Shown: positions 35,187 through 43,109 of the stretch, in pieces
How positions within the stretch are numbered: position 1 is the first letter of the stretch
Layout of the letters: each line of letters starts with the position of its first letter
NCBI GenBank assembly: GCA_949840805.1
Contig: CATKXR010000012.1
Span: forward strand, 25,203-89,202
DNA length: 64,000 bases
Source: an uncultured Lachnospiraceae bacterium
GTDB lineage: Bacteria > Bacillota > Clostridia > Lachnospirales > Lachnospiraceae
Reading direction: 5' to 3'
Program-made: the position numbers and the translations under genes
Notes under the pieces: model-generated
Databases searched by the model: none
What the model saw: only the letters and a program-made list of their open reading frames with translations
Told to the model about the DNA's origin: nothing

Positions 35187-37682
35187 ATGAAGCTGGTTTA
35201 TCTGGGCTTTTTTTCCAGGGTTTTTGAATGGGTGCTGAACCATATTTTTGAGCCGGTTTTCCGGTTTGTGGCAAATCTGCTGAACACAGTCATCACCTGG
35301 ATTTTCCAGGAGGTGCTGGCGCCGGTGCTTATGCCGGTCCTGGAAGACGTATTGGAATTTGCCATAAAGCTGTGGGTGGAGATATACAGTACACAGCTAT
35401 ATTTGCTGTATTCAGGGTTGTTAAAGCTGATAGATTATCTGGAAACAGCCTTTGATGTGTTCATTGGGCTTCAGAATGTAACTTATAAGTCCGAGAATAC
35501 TGAGATCACCGGGACTCTCATTGAGGTATTGATGCAGCAGAAGGACATAAGCCGTGTTTTCTGGATCCTGACACTTGGCGGGTTGGGGATTGCCTTAATG
35601 CTGACGATTTTTGCCACGGCAAAATCCGCCCTGGATTTTGATTTTGAAAATAAGAGGCCGGTGACAAAGGTAATGGCGGCTATGATGAAGGCTTTTATCC
35701 AGTTTTTTACGGTGCCGTTTCTTGTGTATTTTATGTTAAAGCTGTCGGCCGTTATTTTAAGCGGGGTTACCGGCGCTTTGACAGCCGGCGGGAGGACTTC
35801 TTTAGGCCGGATGCTGTTTGTGATAGCTTCCCTGGATGCGGCAAAAGAGGAGCAATATAATGTGTCTTCCAATTCCGGTGTGGATATAGGCCCTATGGAT
35901 AAGATACGAGAGCCTTTTTATGTCATAGGAGAAAAAGGGGTATCTTCCAAAGATTATGGGAGGCTTTCGGAGGTAGGGAATTCTTTTCATCTGGGCGAGT
36001 TTGATTATCTGATCGGGTTTATTGCGGCGGTGTTTCTTTTGTTTACGATCGGGATCTGTCTGGTGATTTTTATCCAAAGGATCTTCGAGCTTCTGATCCT
36101 GTATCTGGTCTCCCCGTATTTTGTGTGTACCATGCCATTGGATGACGGGGAAAAATTTTCAAGGTGGAGGGAGCTGTTTATTGGAAAATGCTTTTCAGGG
36201 TTTGGTTCTGCCATTGGAATGCGGCTGTATCTTCTGGTATGTCCTGCGATTATGAGCAACGATATCCGCCTTGCGGCAAAATCCAGTCCGGAGACAGAGT
36301 ATATGATGAAGCTGTTTTTCCTGGCAGGAGGCGCATGGGCAGTGTATAAATCAGGTTCTATGGTCACATCCCTGATCAGTTCCCAGGCAGGCCAGTCGGA
36401 GATGCATACAGCCAATATGGTAGGCGGAATGCTCTATGGCCAGACCATCGGCATGGCTATAAGCAAGGGAAAAGGCGCGGTGATGTCCATGGGCAGCAGG
36501 CTGGGGACAGGAATGGGCCGCAAGAATGGCGCAGGCTTGGGCGGGGCAGGAAAGGGCGGAGCAGGCATAGGAAGCAAGGGGGCAGAAGCTTCCCAGGCTT
36601 TCCAGGGCGGAAAAAAGAAGAAATGGGAGTGGAACGGCGCCAAGGTCAATGCCCTTAACCCCAAGGCACAGAAGCTGAAGGAAAAGAAGGCTGCCGAAAG
36701 CGCTGCCAGCCTGGCGGAGAAAAAGGCGGCGGATAAGGCAGCAAGGAAGGAAAAGATCAACGCTGCGCTCAGGGAAGCCAATGCTGCAAAGAAGGCTAAA
36801 TCTGCCGCAAAAGCGGGTTTGAAAGATAAGAAAAACGGAGCCTTCGAGGGAGATGGACTGAAGGCCAAGGATGACTTGAAGCTTGATATCGGCGGTTTGA
36901 AGAGAGAAGAAACGGATCAGGCATTTACCGATGCGCCGGCAGAAGCAGGGGAGGCCGTAAATCAGGAGAATGCCCAGCAGGCAGAAGGAAGGCCGGAGAC
37001 GCAAAAGGAAGAGAAAAAGGAAGAGAAAAAGGAATCATTTGGCCATAATTTCAGCATAGGATCGTTTCTTTCCAGGCAGTACGACGACGAGGGAAACATG
37101 AAGTTCAGGATCATGGGTATGGGGTACAGCGCCAATGCAGACGGGAATACCACCTCTTTGACGCTGCCGGGGCTGAAGCTGAAGAAGGGCACGGACGGCC
37201 ACTATATGGTCAGGCGCTTTTCCGCCATACCGGGAGTATCCATCGCCCGCACTGAGACAGATAAGGGAATTAAGTTTTCAGATCTGAGCCTGTTTGGCAT
37301 GGGTTATCATATGCGCGAGGAAGGAAGACAGTATAATATCGGCAAAGGTTTTGTCGTCCAGAAGGGCTCGGATGGAAGCAGCCACTATAAAATAGGCGCA
37401 GGGATCCGAACCAAGGATGAAGACGGAAATGTACGATACCAATTTGGCAGGCTGGCTTCCCAGAAGGATGCGGACGGAAGCCGCCAATATCAGTTTGGAG
37501 GAAGTTCTTATACAAAGGTCATAGATAAGGAAGATGGGGTGAACAAAGTCGTTACAGGCCCCATAAACCTTCATATGGCAGCGCCAAAGGAAGGCGAAAA
37601 GAGCCAGCTTCAGTCGATTCGGATCGGCAAGGTGAATTATGAGCGCGCGAAACGGCCAGACAATCCGGAAGCTGCAAAATAA
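35187..37682 (+). CDS. VirB6-like membrane protein with long charged and repeat-bearing tail, second copy
   Basis: An 831-residue protein. The N-terminal half (about 1-415) is a paralogue of the upstream VirB6-like protein, with the block PLDDGEKFSRWRELFIGK and similar TM segments. The second half is soluble: an Ala/Lys-rich, probably coiled-coil stretch (about 465-620), then a beta-rich domain (about 625-810). In it, units of about 20 residues repeat a DG..Y..G pattern (for example KDEDGNVRYQFG, KDADGSRQYQFG). No enzyme motif is visible. It could form a channel subunit with a large cytoplasmic or exported gate. It lies 52 bases after the first copy. Confidence 0.7.
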   Translation: MKLVYLGFFSRVFEWVLNHIFEPVFRFVANLLNTVITWIFQEVLAPVLMPVLEDVLEFAIKLWVEIYSTQLYLLYSGLLKLIDYLETAFDVFIGLQNVTYKSENTEITGTLIEVLMQQKDISRVFWILTLGGLGIALMLTIFATAKSALDFDFENKRPVTKVMAAMMKAFIQFFTVPFLVYFMLKLSAVILSGVTGALTAGGRTSLGRMLFVIASLDAAKEEQYNVSSNSGVDIGPMDKIREPFYVIGEKGVSSKDYGRLSEVGNSFHLGEFDYLIGFIAAVFLLFTIGICLVIFIQRIFELLILYLVSPYFVCTMPLDDGEKFSRWRELFIGKCFSGFGSAIGMRLYLLVCPAIMSNDIRLAAKSSPETEYMMKLFFLAGGAWAVYKSGSMVTSLISSQAGQSEMHTANMVGGMLYGQTIGMAISKGKGAVMSMGSRLGTGMGRKNGAGLGGAGKGGAGIGSKGAEASQAFQGGKKKKWEWNGAKVNALNPKAQKLKEKKAAESAASLAEKKAADKAARKEKINAALREANAAKKAKSAAKAGLKDKKNGAFEGDGLKAKDDLKLDIGGLKREETDQAFTDAPAEAGEAVNQENAQQAEGRPETQKEEKKEEKKESFGHNFSIGSFLSRQYDDEGNMKFRIMGMGYSANADGNTTSLTLPGLKLKKGTDGHYMVRRFSAIPGVSIARTETDKGIKFSDLSLFGMGYHMREEGRQYNIGKGFVVQKGSDGSSHYKIGAGIRTKDEDGNVRYQFGRLASQKDADGSRQYQFGGSSYTKVIDKEDGVNKVVTGPINLHMAAPKEGEKSQLQSIRIGKVNYERAKRPDNPEAAK

Positions 37683-37739
37683 AAAGGATAACAGTGAAGG
37701 CGTGAAAGCTGTTGGAAAGCGGGACTGGGAGGAAAGTAA

Positions 37740-40439
37740 ATGCGAATCATTCCGAAAAAGACAAAAGTATCCATGGAATTTTTTAAGGGTGTGGAGATCC
37801 CTGACGTGATTGTGGGGATTATTGGCATCTCCATGGTGATGTCTGTGTTCTTTTCCAATCTTCCGGGAAAGATCTGGATTGGGCTTGGGATTGGTATTCT
37901 TTTTGGTGCGTCTGTAGTGCCGGTGGAGGGGGAAAAAGCCTACATGATGATATTTAACACCCTGAAGTACATGGCCCGGTATAAGAAATTCGGGAAGGAA
38001 AGGGGGAAAAAGGGAGCGCCCTCTGTCCGGGATATTACCCCCTTTACAGGTGTGGATGGTTCCTTTATAGAATACAACGGAGAATATTATGGGATTGTGA
38101 TCAGTATCCCGGATGTGGAATTCCGCTTTTTTACGTTGCAGAGACAGAACCAGGCTATTGACCAGCTTTACGGATCCATATTGCGGACGATTTCCGGCTC
38201 GGAGACAGGGGCCATGGTGAAGATCGACCGCCCGATTCTCTATGATACTTTTCTGGCAACGGAAGATGAAAAACTCCGTGAGCTGAAGGAAGCATATCTG
38301 AACGGCCTTCTGACAGAAGAGGAGCTGACCACCCGGGTAGGGATCATCTATGACCGGATCGAGCAGATCCATTTGATTAATGAACGGGATAAGGTCTATG
38401 TGCCTTTCCATTACCTGGCCCTGTTCCACAAGGATAAGGATATGCTTATGGGGCAGGCACAGACCATGATCCAGACCATGGAGATGTGCGATATGGAATG
38501 CCGGATTCTGACAGAAAAAGAATTGGTGGTATTTTTGAAGTACAACTACACGCTGGCTTTTGATGAGCGGGAGGTGGAAGGGCTGTCAAAAGAAGAGTAT
38601 ATGGACTGGATCCTGCCAGAAGATATCCGGTTCAATACCAGGACAGTGCGGTATGACAATATTGTCACCCACAACCTGCGGGTGACGGATTATCCTACCA
38701 TCGTGGCCAATGCCTGGGGAAACGGGCTGTTTAACCGGCCCAGTACCCGGGTGGTCATGAAGATGAAGATGGTGGACCGGTATAAGGGGATCCGCCAGAT
38801 TGACCGGGCCATTGACGAGCTGCGGGAACAGGCCAATTCTACAGGGAAGACCAGCCGCCTGATGGAGCTGCAGACCCATGTGGATACGCTGGCGGAGGTG
38901 CTTTCCCTGCTTCAGAGTGACAATGAGACTTTGTTGGATGTGAACATTTACGTTACTGCCTTTGACTATGAGCTGTCCCAGCAGCTTTTGGACGGGAAGA
39001 CGCCGAAAAAGAACGGGGCTTCTGTGTCGCTGAAAAAAAGAATACGGCGGGAACTCTCGGAGGAGAGTTTCCGTAGTACGGACAATTATATGCAGCAGTT
39101 TGAGGCATACGCATCCTCATGTATTTCCGGTTATGACGCTTTTATAAAGAGCAGCAGGGGTATCCATTCCAGCTCGGTGGCGGCAGCGTTTCCTTATGTG
39201 AATAAGAGCTTAAGTGACAAGAACGGGGTCTGTATCGGAAAGAGCGGCGGAAAACCGGTGTTCATCGACTTTTTTGTCAGGAACAAGGAGCGTGTTAACA
39301 GCAATATGGTGGTGATCGGAAAATCCGGAAGCGGAAAATCCTATGCCACCAAAACCATACTGGCCAATTTAGCAGCAGATAACAGCAAGATTTTTATTCT
39401 GGATCCGGAGAACGAGTATTTCGGGCTGGCCCAGAACTTAAACGGCAAAGTAATTGATGTGGGAAGCGCTACCCAGGGGCGGCTGAATCCTTTTCATATT
39501 ATTACCAGCCTGTCAGATGAGGATGAAGAAGGGAACGGGGAAGAGGAGCTTGTAAATACCAGCTTTAACATTCACCTGCAGTTCCTGGAAGAGTTTTACC
39601 GTCAGATCCTGCCAGGGATTGAGCCGGATGCCCTGGAGTACCTGAATAACATTACAGTACGGATGTATGAAGCAAAAGGAATTGATGCTGAGACGGATCT
39701 AAGCAGGCTGATGCCGGAGGATTATCCAATTTTTGATGACTTGTATGACAAGATCGTCAACGACTATCAGATGGCAAGCGGAGAGTACAGCAAGGAGAAC
39801 CTGCGGGTACTGCTGAACTATATTTCCAAGTTTGCTACCGGGGGGCGGAACGCCCTTTTGTGGAATGGCGAGGCGTCCATCAGCACCAATGAGAATTTTA
39901 TTGTATTTAATTTTCAGTCCCTTTTGGCAAACAAGAACAATACCATCGCTAATGCCCAGATGCTTTTAGTGTTGAAGTGGCTGGACAATGAGATCATTAA
40001 AAACCGGGATTACAATATACGGTACGGGGCGTCCAGAAAGATTATCGTGGTGATTGATGAAGCCCATGTGTTTATTGACAGCAAGTATCCGATTGCCCTG
40101 GATTTTATGTACCAGTTAGCTAAGAGAATACGGAAATACAATGGAATGCAGATTATCATCACTCAGAATATCGCGGATTTTGTAGGCTCTGAGGAGCTGA
40201 CCAGAAAATCCACGGCAATTATCAATGCTTGTCAGTATTCCTTTATTTTTCCACTGTCGCCGAATGATATGCATGATTTGTGCAAGCTGTATGAGAAGGC
40301 AGGAGCCATTAATGAGAGCGAGCAGGATGAGATTGTGAACAACGGCCGGGGAAGGGCTTTTGTGGTAACTTCTCCGTCGTCCAGGACAGGGATCAATATT
40401 GTGGCTTCTAAGGATATGGAAAGACTGTTTACGGTTTGA
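37740..40439 (+). CDS. VirB3-VirB4 fusion: type IV secretion ATPase
   Basis: An 899-residue protein. Residues about 15-75 form two TM helices of the VirB3/PrgI type (IPDVIVGIIG ... GIGILFGASVVP), fused to a VirB4 ATPase. The ATPase has Walker A GKSGSGKS (527-534) and Walker B VVIDEAHVF (D773/E774), and ends in the conserved GRGRAF region. The length is in the normal range for PrgI-VirB4 fusions of Gram-positive elements. It would power assembly or transport through the VirB6 channel. It is the hallmark of a functional type IV apparatus, and the gene is intact. Confidence 0.94.
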   Translation: MRIIPKKTKVSMEFFKGVEIPDVIVGIIGISMVMSVFFSNLPGKIWIGLGIGILFGASVVPVEGEKAYMMIFNTLKYMARYKKFGKERGKKGAPSVRDITPFTGVDGSFIEYNGEYYGIVISIPDVEFRFFTLQRQNQAIDQLYGSILRTISGSETGAMVKIDRPILYDTFLATEDEKLRELKEAYLNGLLTEEELTTRVGIIYDRIEQIHLINERDKVYVPFHYLALFHKDKDMLMGQAQTMIQTMEMCDMECRILTEKELVVFLKYNYTLAFDEREVEGLSKEEYMDWILPEDIRFNTRTVRYDNIVTHNLRVTDYPTIVANAWGNGLFNRPSTRVVMKMKMVDRYKGIRQIDRAIDELREQANSTGKTSRLMELQTHVDTLAEVLSLLQSDNETLLDVNIYVTAFDYELSQQLLDGKTPKKNGASVSLKKRIRRELSEESFRSTDNYMQQFEAYASSCISGYDAFIKSSRGIHSSSVAAAFPYVNKSLSDKNGVCIGKSGGKPVFIDFFVRNKERVNSNMVVIGKSGSGKSYATKTILANLAADNSKIFILDPENEYFGLAQNLNGKVIDVGSATQGRLNPFHIITSLSDEDEEGNGEEELVNTSFNIHLQFLEEFYRQILPGIEPDALEYLNNITVRMYEAKGIDAETDLSRLMPEDYPIFDDLYDKIVNDYQMASGEYSKENLRVLLNYISKFATGGRNALLWNGEASISTNENFIVFNFQSLLANKNNTIANAQMLLVLKWLDNEIIKNRDYNIRYGASRKIIVVIDEAHVFIDSKYPIALDFMYQLAKRIRKYNGMQIIITQNIADFVGSEELTRKSTAIINACQYSFIFPLSPNDMHDLCKLYEKAGAINESEQDEIVNNGRGRAFVVTSPSSRTGINIVASKDMERLFTV

Positions 40440-40490
40440 TATATGCGGCGGGAGAGGCTGCCGCAGGCGATGAAAGCAAGGAAGGAAAGG

Positions 40491-41234
40491 ATGATAGAGG
40501 ATATGAGAGGGGTAAAAAGGCGGCTGGCAATCGGCGTTGCAGTGGTAATGGCAGTCCTGGCTGGCTGTTCAGGAGGAAAGAAGGATGTGGTAGAGGCTAT
40601 CCGGCAGGCGGGAATATTGCGGGTGGCCCTGGTGGATTCGGATAACGGATTTACGGCATTGGAAGGGGAGACCCCAAAGGGGGTGGAGCCGGAACTGGTG
40701 AATTTTATAGGCCAGAACCTGGGGGTAAGCGTCCGGTTCCAGGTTTGCGAGAAGGAGGCGGCCCTGGCGGCGGTGGAAAACGGAGAGGCAGATATCGCTC
40801 TGGGATGCATAAGCCAGTCCGGGGCGCTTTCCGAAAGGTTTCTGCTGACAGGAGTGTATGGAAAGGGGTATTGTTATGTGGTTACAAAAAAGGGGGATTT
40901 TGTGGGAACCGTGGGAAGCCTGAAAAACCGGGCGGTGGGGGTAGACAGAAATTTAGACGAGGTTACAAAAGGCGCCCTTTATTCAGCGGAAGGCATATCC
41001 CTGATGGATATGGCGGACGTCAGGAAGGCAGAAGACGAACTTAAGGGAGATATCATCCAGGCTTATGTCTGTTATGAGAAGCAGGCGAAAAAGCTGTTGG
41101 CAAAGGAAGAGCTGCAAGTGCAGAATTTGATGAACTTAGAACCGGAGGAATATGTGATCGTGGCGCCAAATGGCAGCAAGGAGCTGGTGGATGGTATGAA
41201 TGTATTGATCCGGCAGTTTTTAGAGGACAGGTGA
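40491..41234 (+). CDS. Lipoprotein with a small extracellular solute-binding (SBP_3-like) domain
   Basis: A 247-residue lipoprotein. A signal sequence ends in lipobox VLAGC (about residue 26), followed by a domain of about 215 residues that starts IRQAGILRVALVDSDNGF, typical of amino-acid-type solute-binding proteins. It includes the EADIALGCIS motif. No transporter is adjacent; it lies between virB4 and surface-protein genes. It may act as an extracellular sensor or apparatus part rather than in uptake. Start ATG 40491 was preferred because AAGGAAAGG precedes it; the frame is open to ATG 40443 but without a ribosome site. Confidence 0.7.
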   Translation: MIEDMRGVKRRLAIGVAVVMAVLAGCSGGKKDVVEAIRQAGILRVALVDSDNGFTALEGETPKGVEPELVNFIGQNLGVSVRFQVCEKEAALAAVENGEADIALGCISQSGALSERFLLTGVYGKGYCYVVTKKGDFVGTVGSLKNRAVGVDRNLDEVTKGALYSAEGISLMDMADVRKAEDELKGDIIQAYVCYEKQAKKLLAKEELQVQNLMNLEPEEYVIVAPNGSKELVDGMNVLIRQFLEDR

Positions 41235-41245
41235 GGAGGGCTGGA

Positions 41246-41524
41246 ATGGCTTATTTTGACAGTTCCAAAAACCGTGCAAAGTGGGAGATCGAGCTGGCGG
41301 CCTTACGCCGGGAACGGATGCGCCGGGCTCAGGGAGCCGGGAATGTGCAGGAGGCAAAATCGGCGGCCGCCGGGCAGATGCCTATGGTGATCCGTATGAC
41401 CTACCAGGAGCTTTTGAGGGAGGAGGCACAGGCTTCTCATGGAGGGGCAGGCGGGAACCAGCCAGAGATGGAGGCGGAGAAGGCAAGGAAGATAAAAGGT
41501 GAGATGGCCTATGGGAAGAGTTAG
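41246..41524 (+). CDS. Small charged protein of unknown function
   Basis: A 92-residue soluble protein, rich in Arg, Glu, Ala and Met, with a likely helical start (KWEIELAALRRERMRR) and no signal peptide. No family was recognised. Start ATG 41246 has GAGGAGGG upstream; GTG 41231 is an alternative. The gene overlaps the start of the following surface-protein gene by 14 bases, so it is probably translated as part of the apparatus operon. Confidence 0.5.
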   Translation: MAYFDSSKNRAKWEIELAALRRERMRRAQGAGNVQEAKSAAAGQMPMVIRMTYQELLREEAQASHGGAGGNQPEMEAEKARKIKGEMAYGKS

Positions 41525-42590
41525 GATAGAGGCAAAGAGAAAGATAACAGCCGTGTGCCTGTCAGTGTGTCTTTCTGCGTGTCCGGGCGGTTTTTGTGCC
41601 TGGGGGGCCGTCTTTTTGAAGCAGACTGCAATGGAAGAGCTGGAAGGACTCATGGCGGAGCAGGCAGATGAGCCTGGAATCGAGGACGAGGAGGAAGTCC
41701 AGGCAGTGATTGATGAGTTTCTGGAAGCGATGGAAATGGTTCCGGGAAAGGCGGAGCAGGCAGAGGTGGTTACGCCGGAGCTTGAGCCGATAGTCACGGA
41801 CAGGGGAGTCGAGTACCATCTGCCTAATGGAGAATGGTTTGTCAGCAGTGTACCCAATGGGATGATAACCGGGGAGCCAGTGGAGTTTTATCCTCCTGAC
41901 AACGGGTTGTCTGTGGTCCGTATCGGCGATGGGGAGCCTGCCATGCAGGAGCAGGGGCGCTTTACAAAGCCAGGCAGCTATCAGATTCAGATGCTTTGCT
42001 TTTCCCCGCTTTCTGATAGCCAGGCAGACAGCAAGGCCTATGAGGTGTCTTTTTTCTTTACGATCCTGGAAGAAGAGGAAAGCCATCTGGGGGTGGTGCA
42101 GGCGCCGGAGGGATTTATTATAAGTGATGTGAGAAGGAACGGGAAGAAGCAGCAGGAGGATGGAGGAAGGTGGGTTTTTCTGGAGGGGGACGGGATATTT
42201 GAGATTGATTATGAAGATGAGAAGACAGGCGCCAAAAAGTTTGAGACCAGGCTGGTGCGGGATACCGTGGCTCCGTTCCTTAATTTCAGCCAGAATATGG
42301 AGGATGGCAGGGCGGAAGCACCCTTAAGCTTCCAGCCGTCAGAGCCGGATTGTGTGGTTATGGTCCGGTATAATGGTATCAGCGGCTATGCATCGGTGAA
42401 TACACTGACAGTACCAGGAATTTATGAGCTGAGTGTTGCGGATAAGGCGGGAAACAGCCGGAGTTATCTGGTTCGTTTAGAGCAGGTGTATAAATTGTTT
42501 GATAAAAGGGCAGTTATAATTGCCGTCATATTTCTTGCGGGGGTGGCCGTGTGGATGGCTGGCCTGCGCAGAAGCATGAGGGTTTTATAA
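41511..42590 (+). CDS. Single-pass surface protein with Ig-like domain, paralogue of the 31896 protein
   Basis: A 359-residue protein with an N-terminal signal/anchor (about 10-30), an acidic coiled segment, two beta-rich domains and a C-terminal TM helix (about 330-350) ending in a basic tail. The blocks NGEWFVSSVPNG and PGIYELSVADKAGN match NGRDFISSVPSG and PGAYRLVVADQAGN in the larger protein at 31896. They may form a pair in the cell envelope. Start ATG 41511 with AAAAGGTGAG at 7-8 bases was preferred over GTG 41499. Confidence 0.65.
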   Translation: MGRVRIEAKRKITAVCLSVCLSACPGGFCAWGAVFLKQTAMEELEGLMAEQADEPGIEDEEEVQAVIDEFLEAMEMVPGKAEQAEVVTPELEPIVTDRGVEYHLPNGEWFVSSVPNGMITGEPVEFYPPDNGLSVVRIGDGEPAMQEQGRFTKPGSYQIQMLCFSPLSDSQADSKAYEVSFFFTILEEEESHLGVVQAPEGFIISDVRRNGKKQQEDGGRWVFLEGDGIFEIDYEDEKTGAKKFETRLVRDTVAPFLNFSQNMEDGRAEAPLSFQPSEPDCVVMVRYNGISGYASVNTLTVPGIYELSVADKAGNSRSYLVRLEQVYKLFDKRAVIIAVIFLAGVAVWMAGLRRSMRVL

Positions 42591-42630
42591 TAAACTATTT
42601 AAATTTTTTTATTTCAAGGAGGGAATGACC

Positions 42631-42957
42631 ATGAATTTGTTTTTGCAGAATCTGATGTTTACTGCGACCAGCGCCAATCCATTTCAAGAAGTCAGCAAGC
42701 CGATTATCGAATTGTTGAATCTTGCTGTGGCACCGGCTCTTGGAATCGTAGGAGCCATAGGGGCGATCTACTGCATTATTCTGGGGGCGAAATTGGCAAA
42801 GGCGGAGGAGCCGCAGGATAGGGAGAAGGCAAAGAACAGCCTGAAAAATGCTCTCATTGGTTTTATACTTATTTTTGTATTGATAGTGGCTTTAAAGATC
42901 GGTATGGGGGCAATGACGAACTGGATGAACAGTGCGGCACCGACAGTAAAATCATAA
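42631..42957 (+). CDS. VirB2/TrbC-like pilin subunit
   Basis: A 108-residue membrane protein with two hydrophobic helices (about 30-52 and 74-98) separated by a short charged loop (KLAKAEEPQDREKAK), the topology of VirB2/TrbC-type subunits in Gram-positive type IV systems. No long signal peptide is evident. The first 25 residues could be removed. Start ATG 42631 has AAGGAGGG at 7 bases; ATG 42625 is too close. Relatives are usually the most abundant component, and the hairpin just downstream might stabilise its mRNA. Confidence 0.75.
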   Translation: MNLFLQNLMFTATSANPFQEVSKPIIELLNLAVAPALGIVGAIGAIYCIILGAKLAKAEEPQDREKAKNSLKNALIGFILIFVLIVALKIGMGAMTNWMNSAAPTVKS

Positions 42958-43109
42958 TGAAGATGGCATGGGTGCTGTCCCTGGCGGCGATTTTACCGGA
43001 AGGAGCTTGGATTTACAAGGGTTCCTTCCGGCTGGCTGCCGGAACCGCATCCGGAAGGGCTGCCAGAGGCATCTGTCAGGAAGATTGTTTTAGGAGGTGC
43101 TGCTTATGA
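42957..43109 (+). CDS. Possible small Cys-rich peptide coupled to its neighbours
   Basis: A 50-codon frame too short for standard calling. Its ATG overlaps the pilin stop (TAATG) and its TGA overlaps the start of the lipoprotein gene (ATGA). It has a hydrophobic N terminus (MKMAWVLSLAAIL) and four Cys in the last eleven residues. There is no ribosome site of its own, and the last codons coincide with the ribosome site of the next gene, so chance is possible. Confidence 0.3.
   Translation: MKMAWVLSLAAILPEGAWIYKGSFRLAAGTASGRAARGICQEDCFRRCCL
42996..43031 (+). repeat. Hairpin downstream of the pilin gene
   Basis: CCGGAAGGA at 42996-43004 pairs with TCCTTCCGG at 43023-43031. No T-tract follows, so it is more likely an mRNA-stabilising or partial-terminating hairpin. 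Confidence 0.5.
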
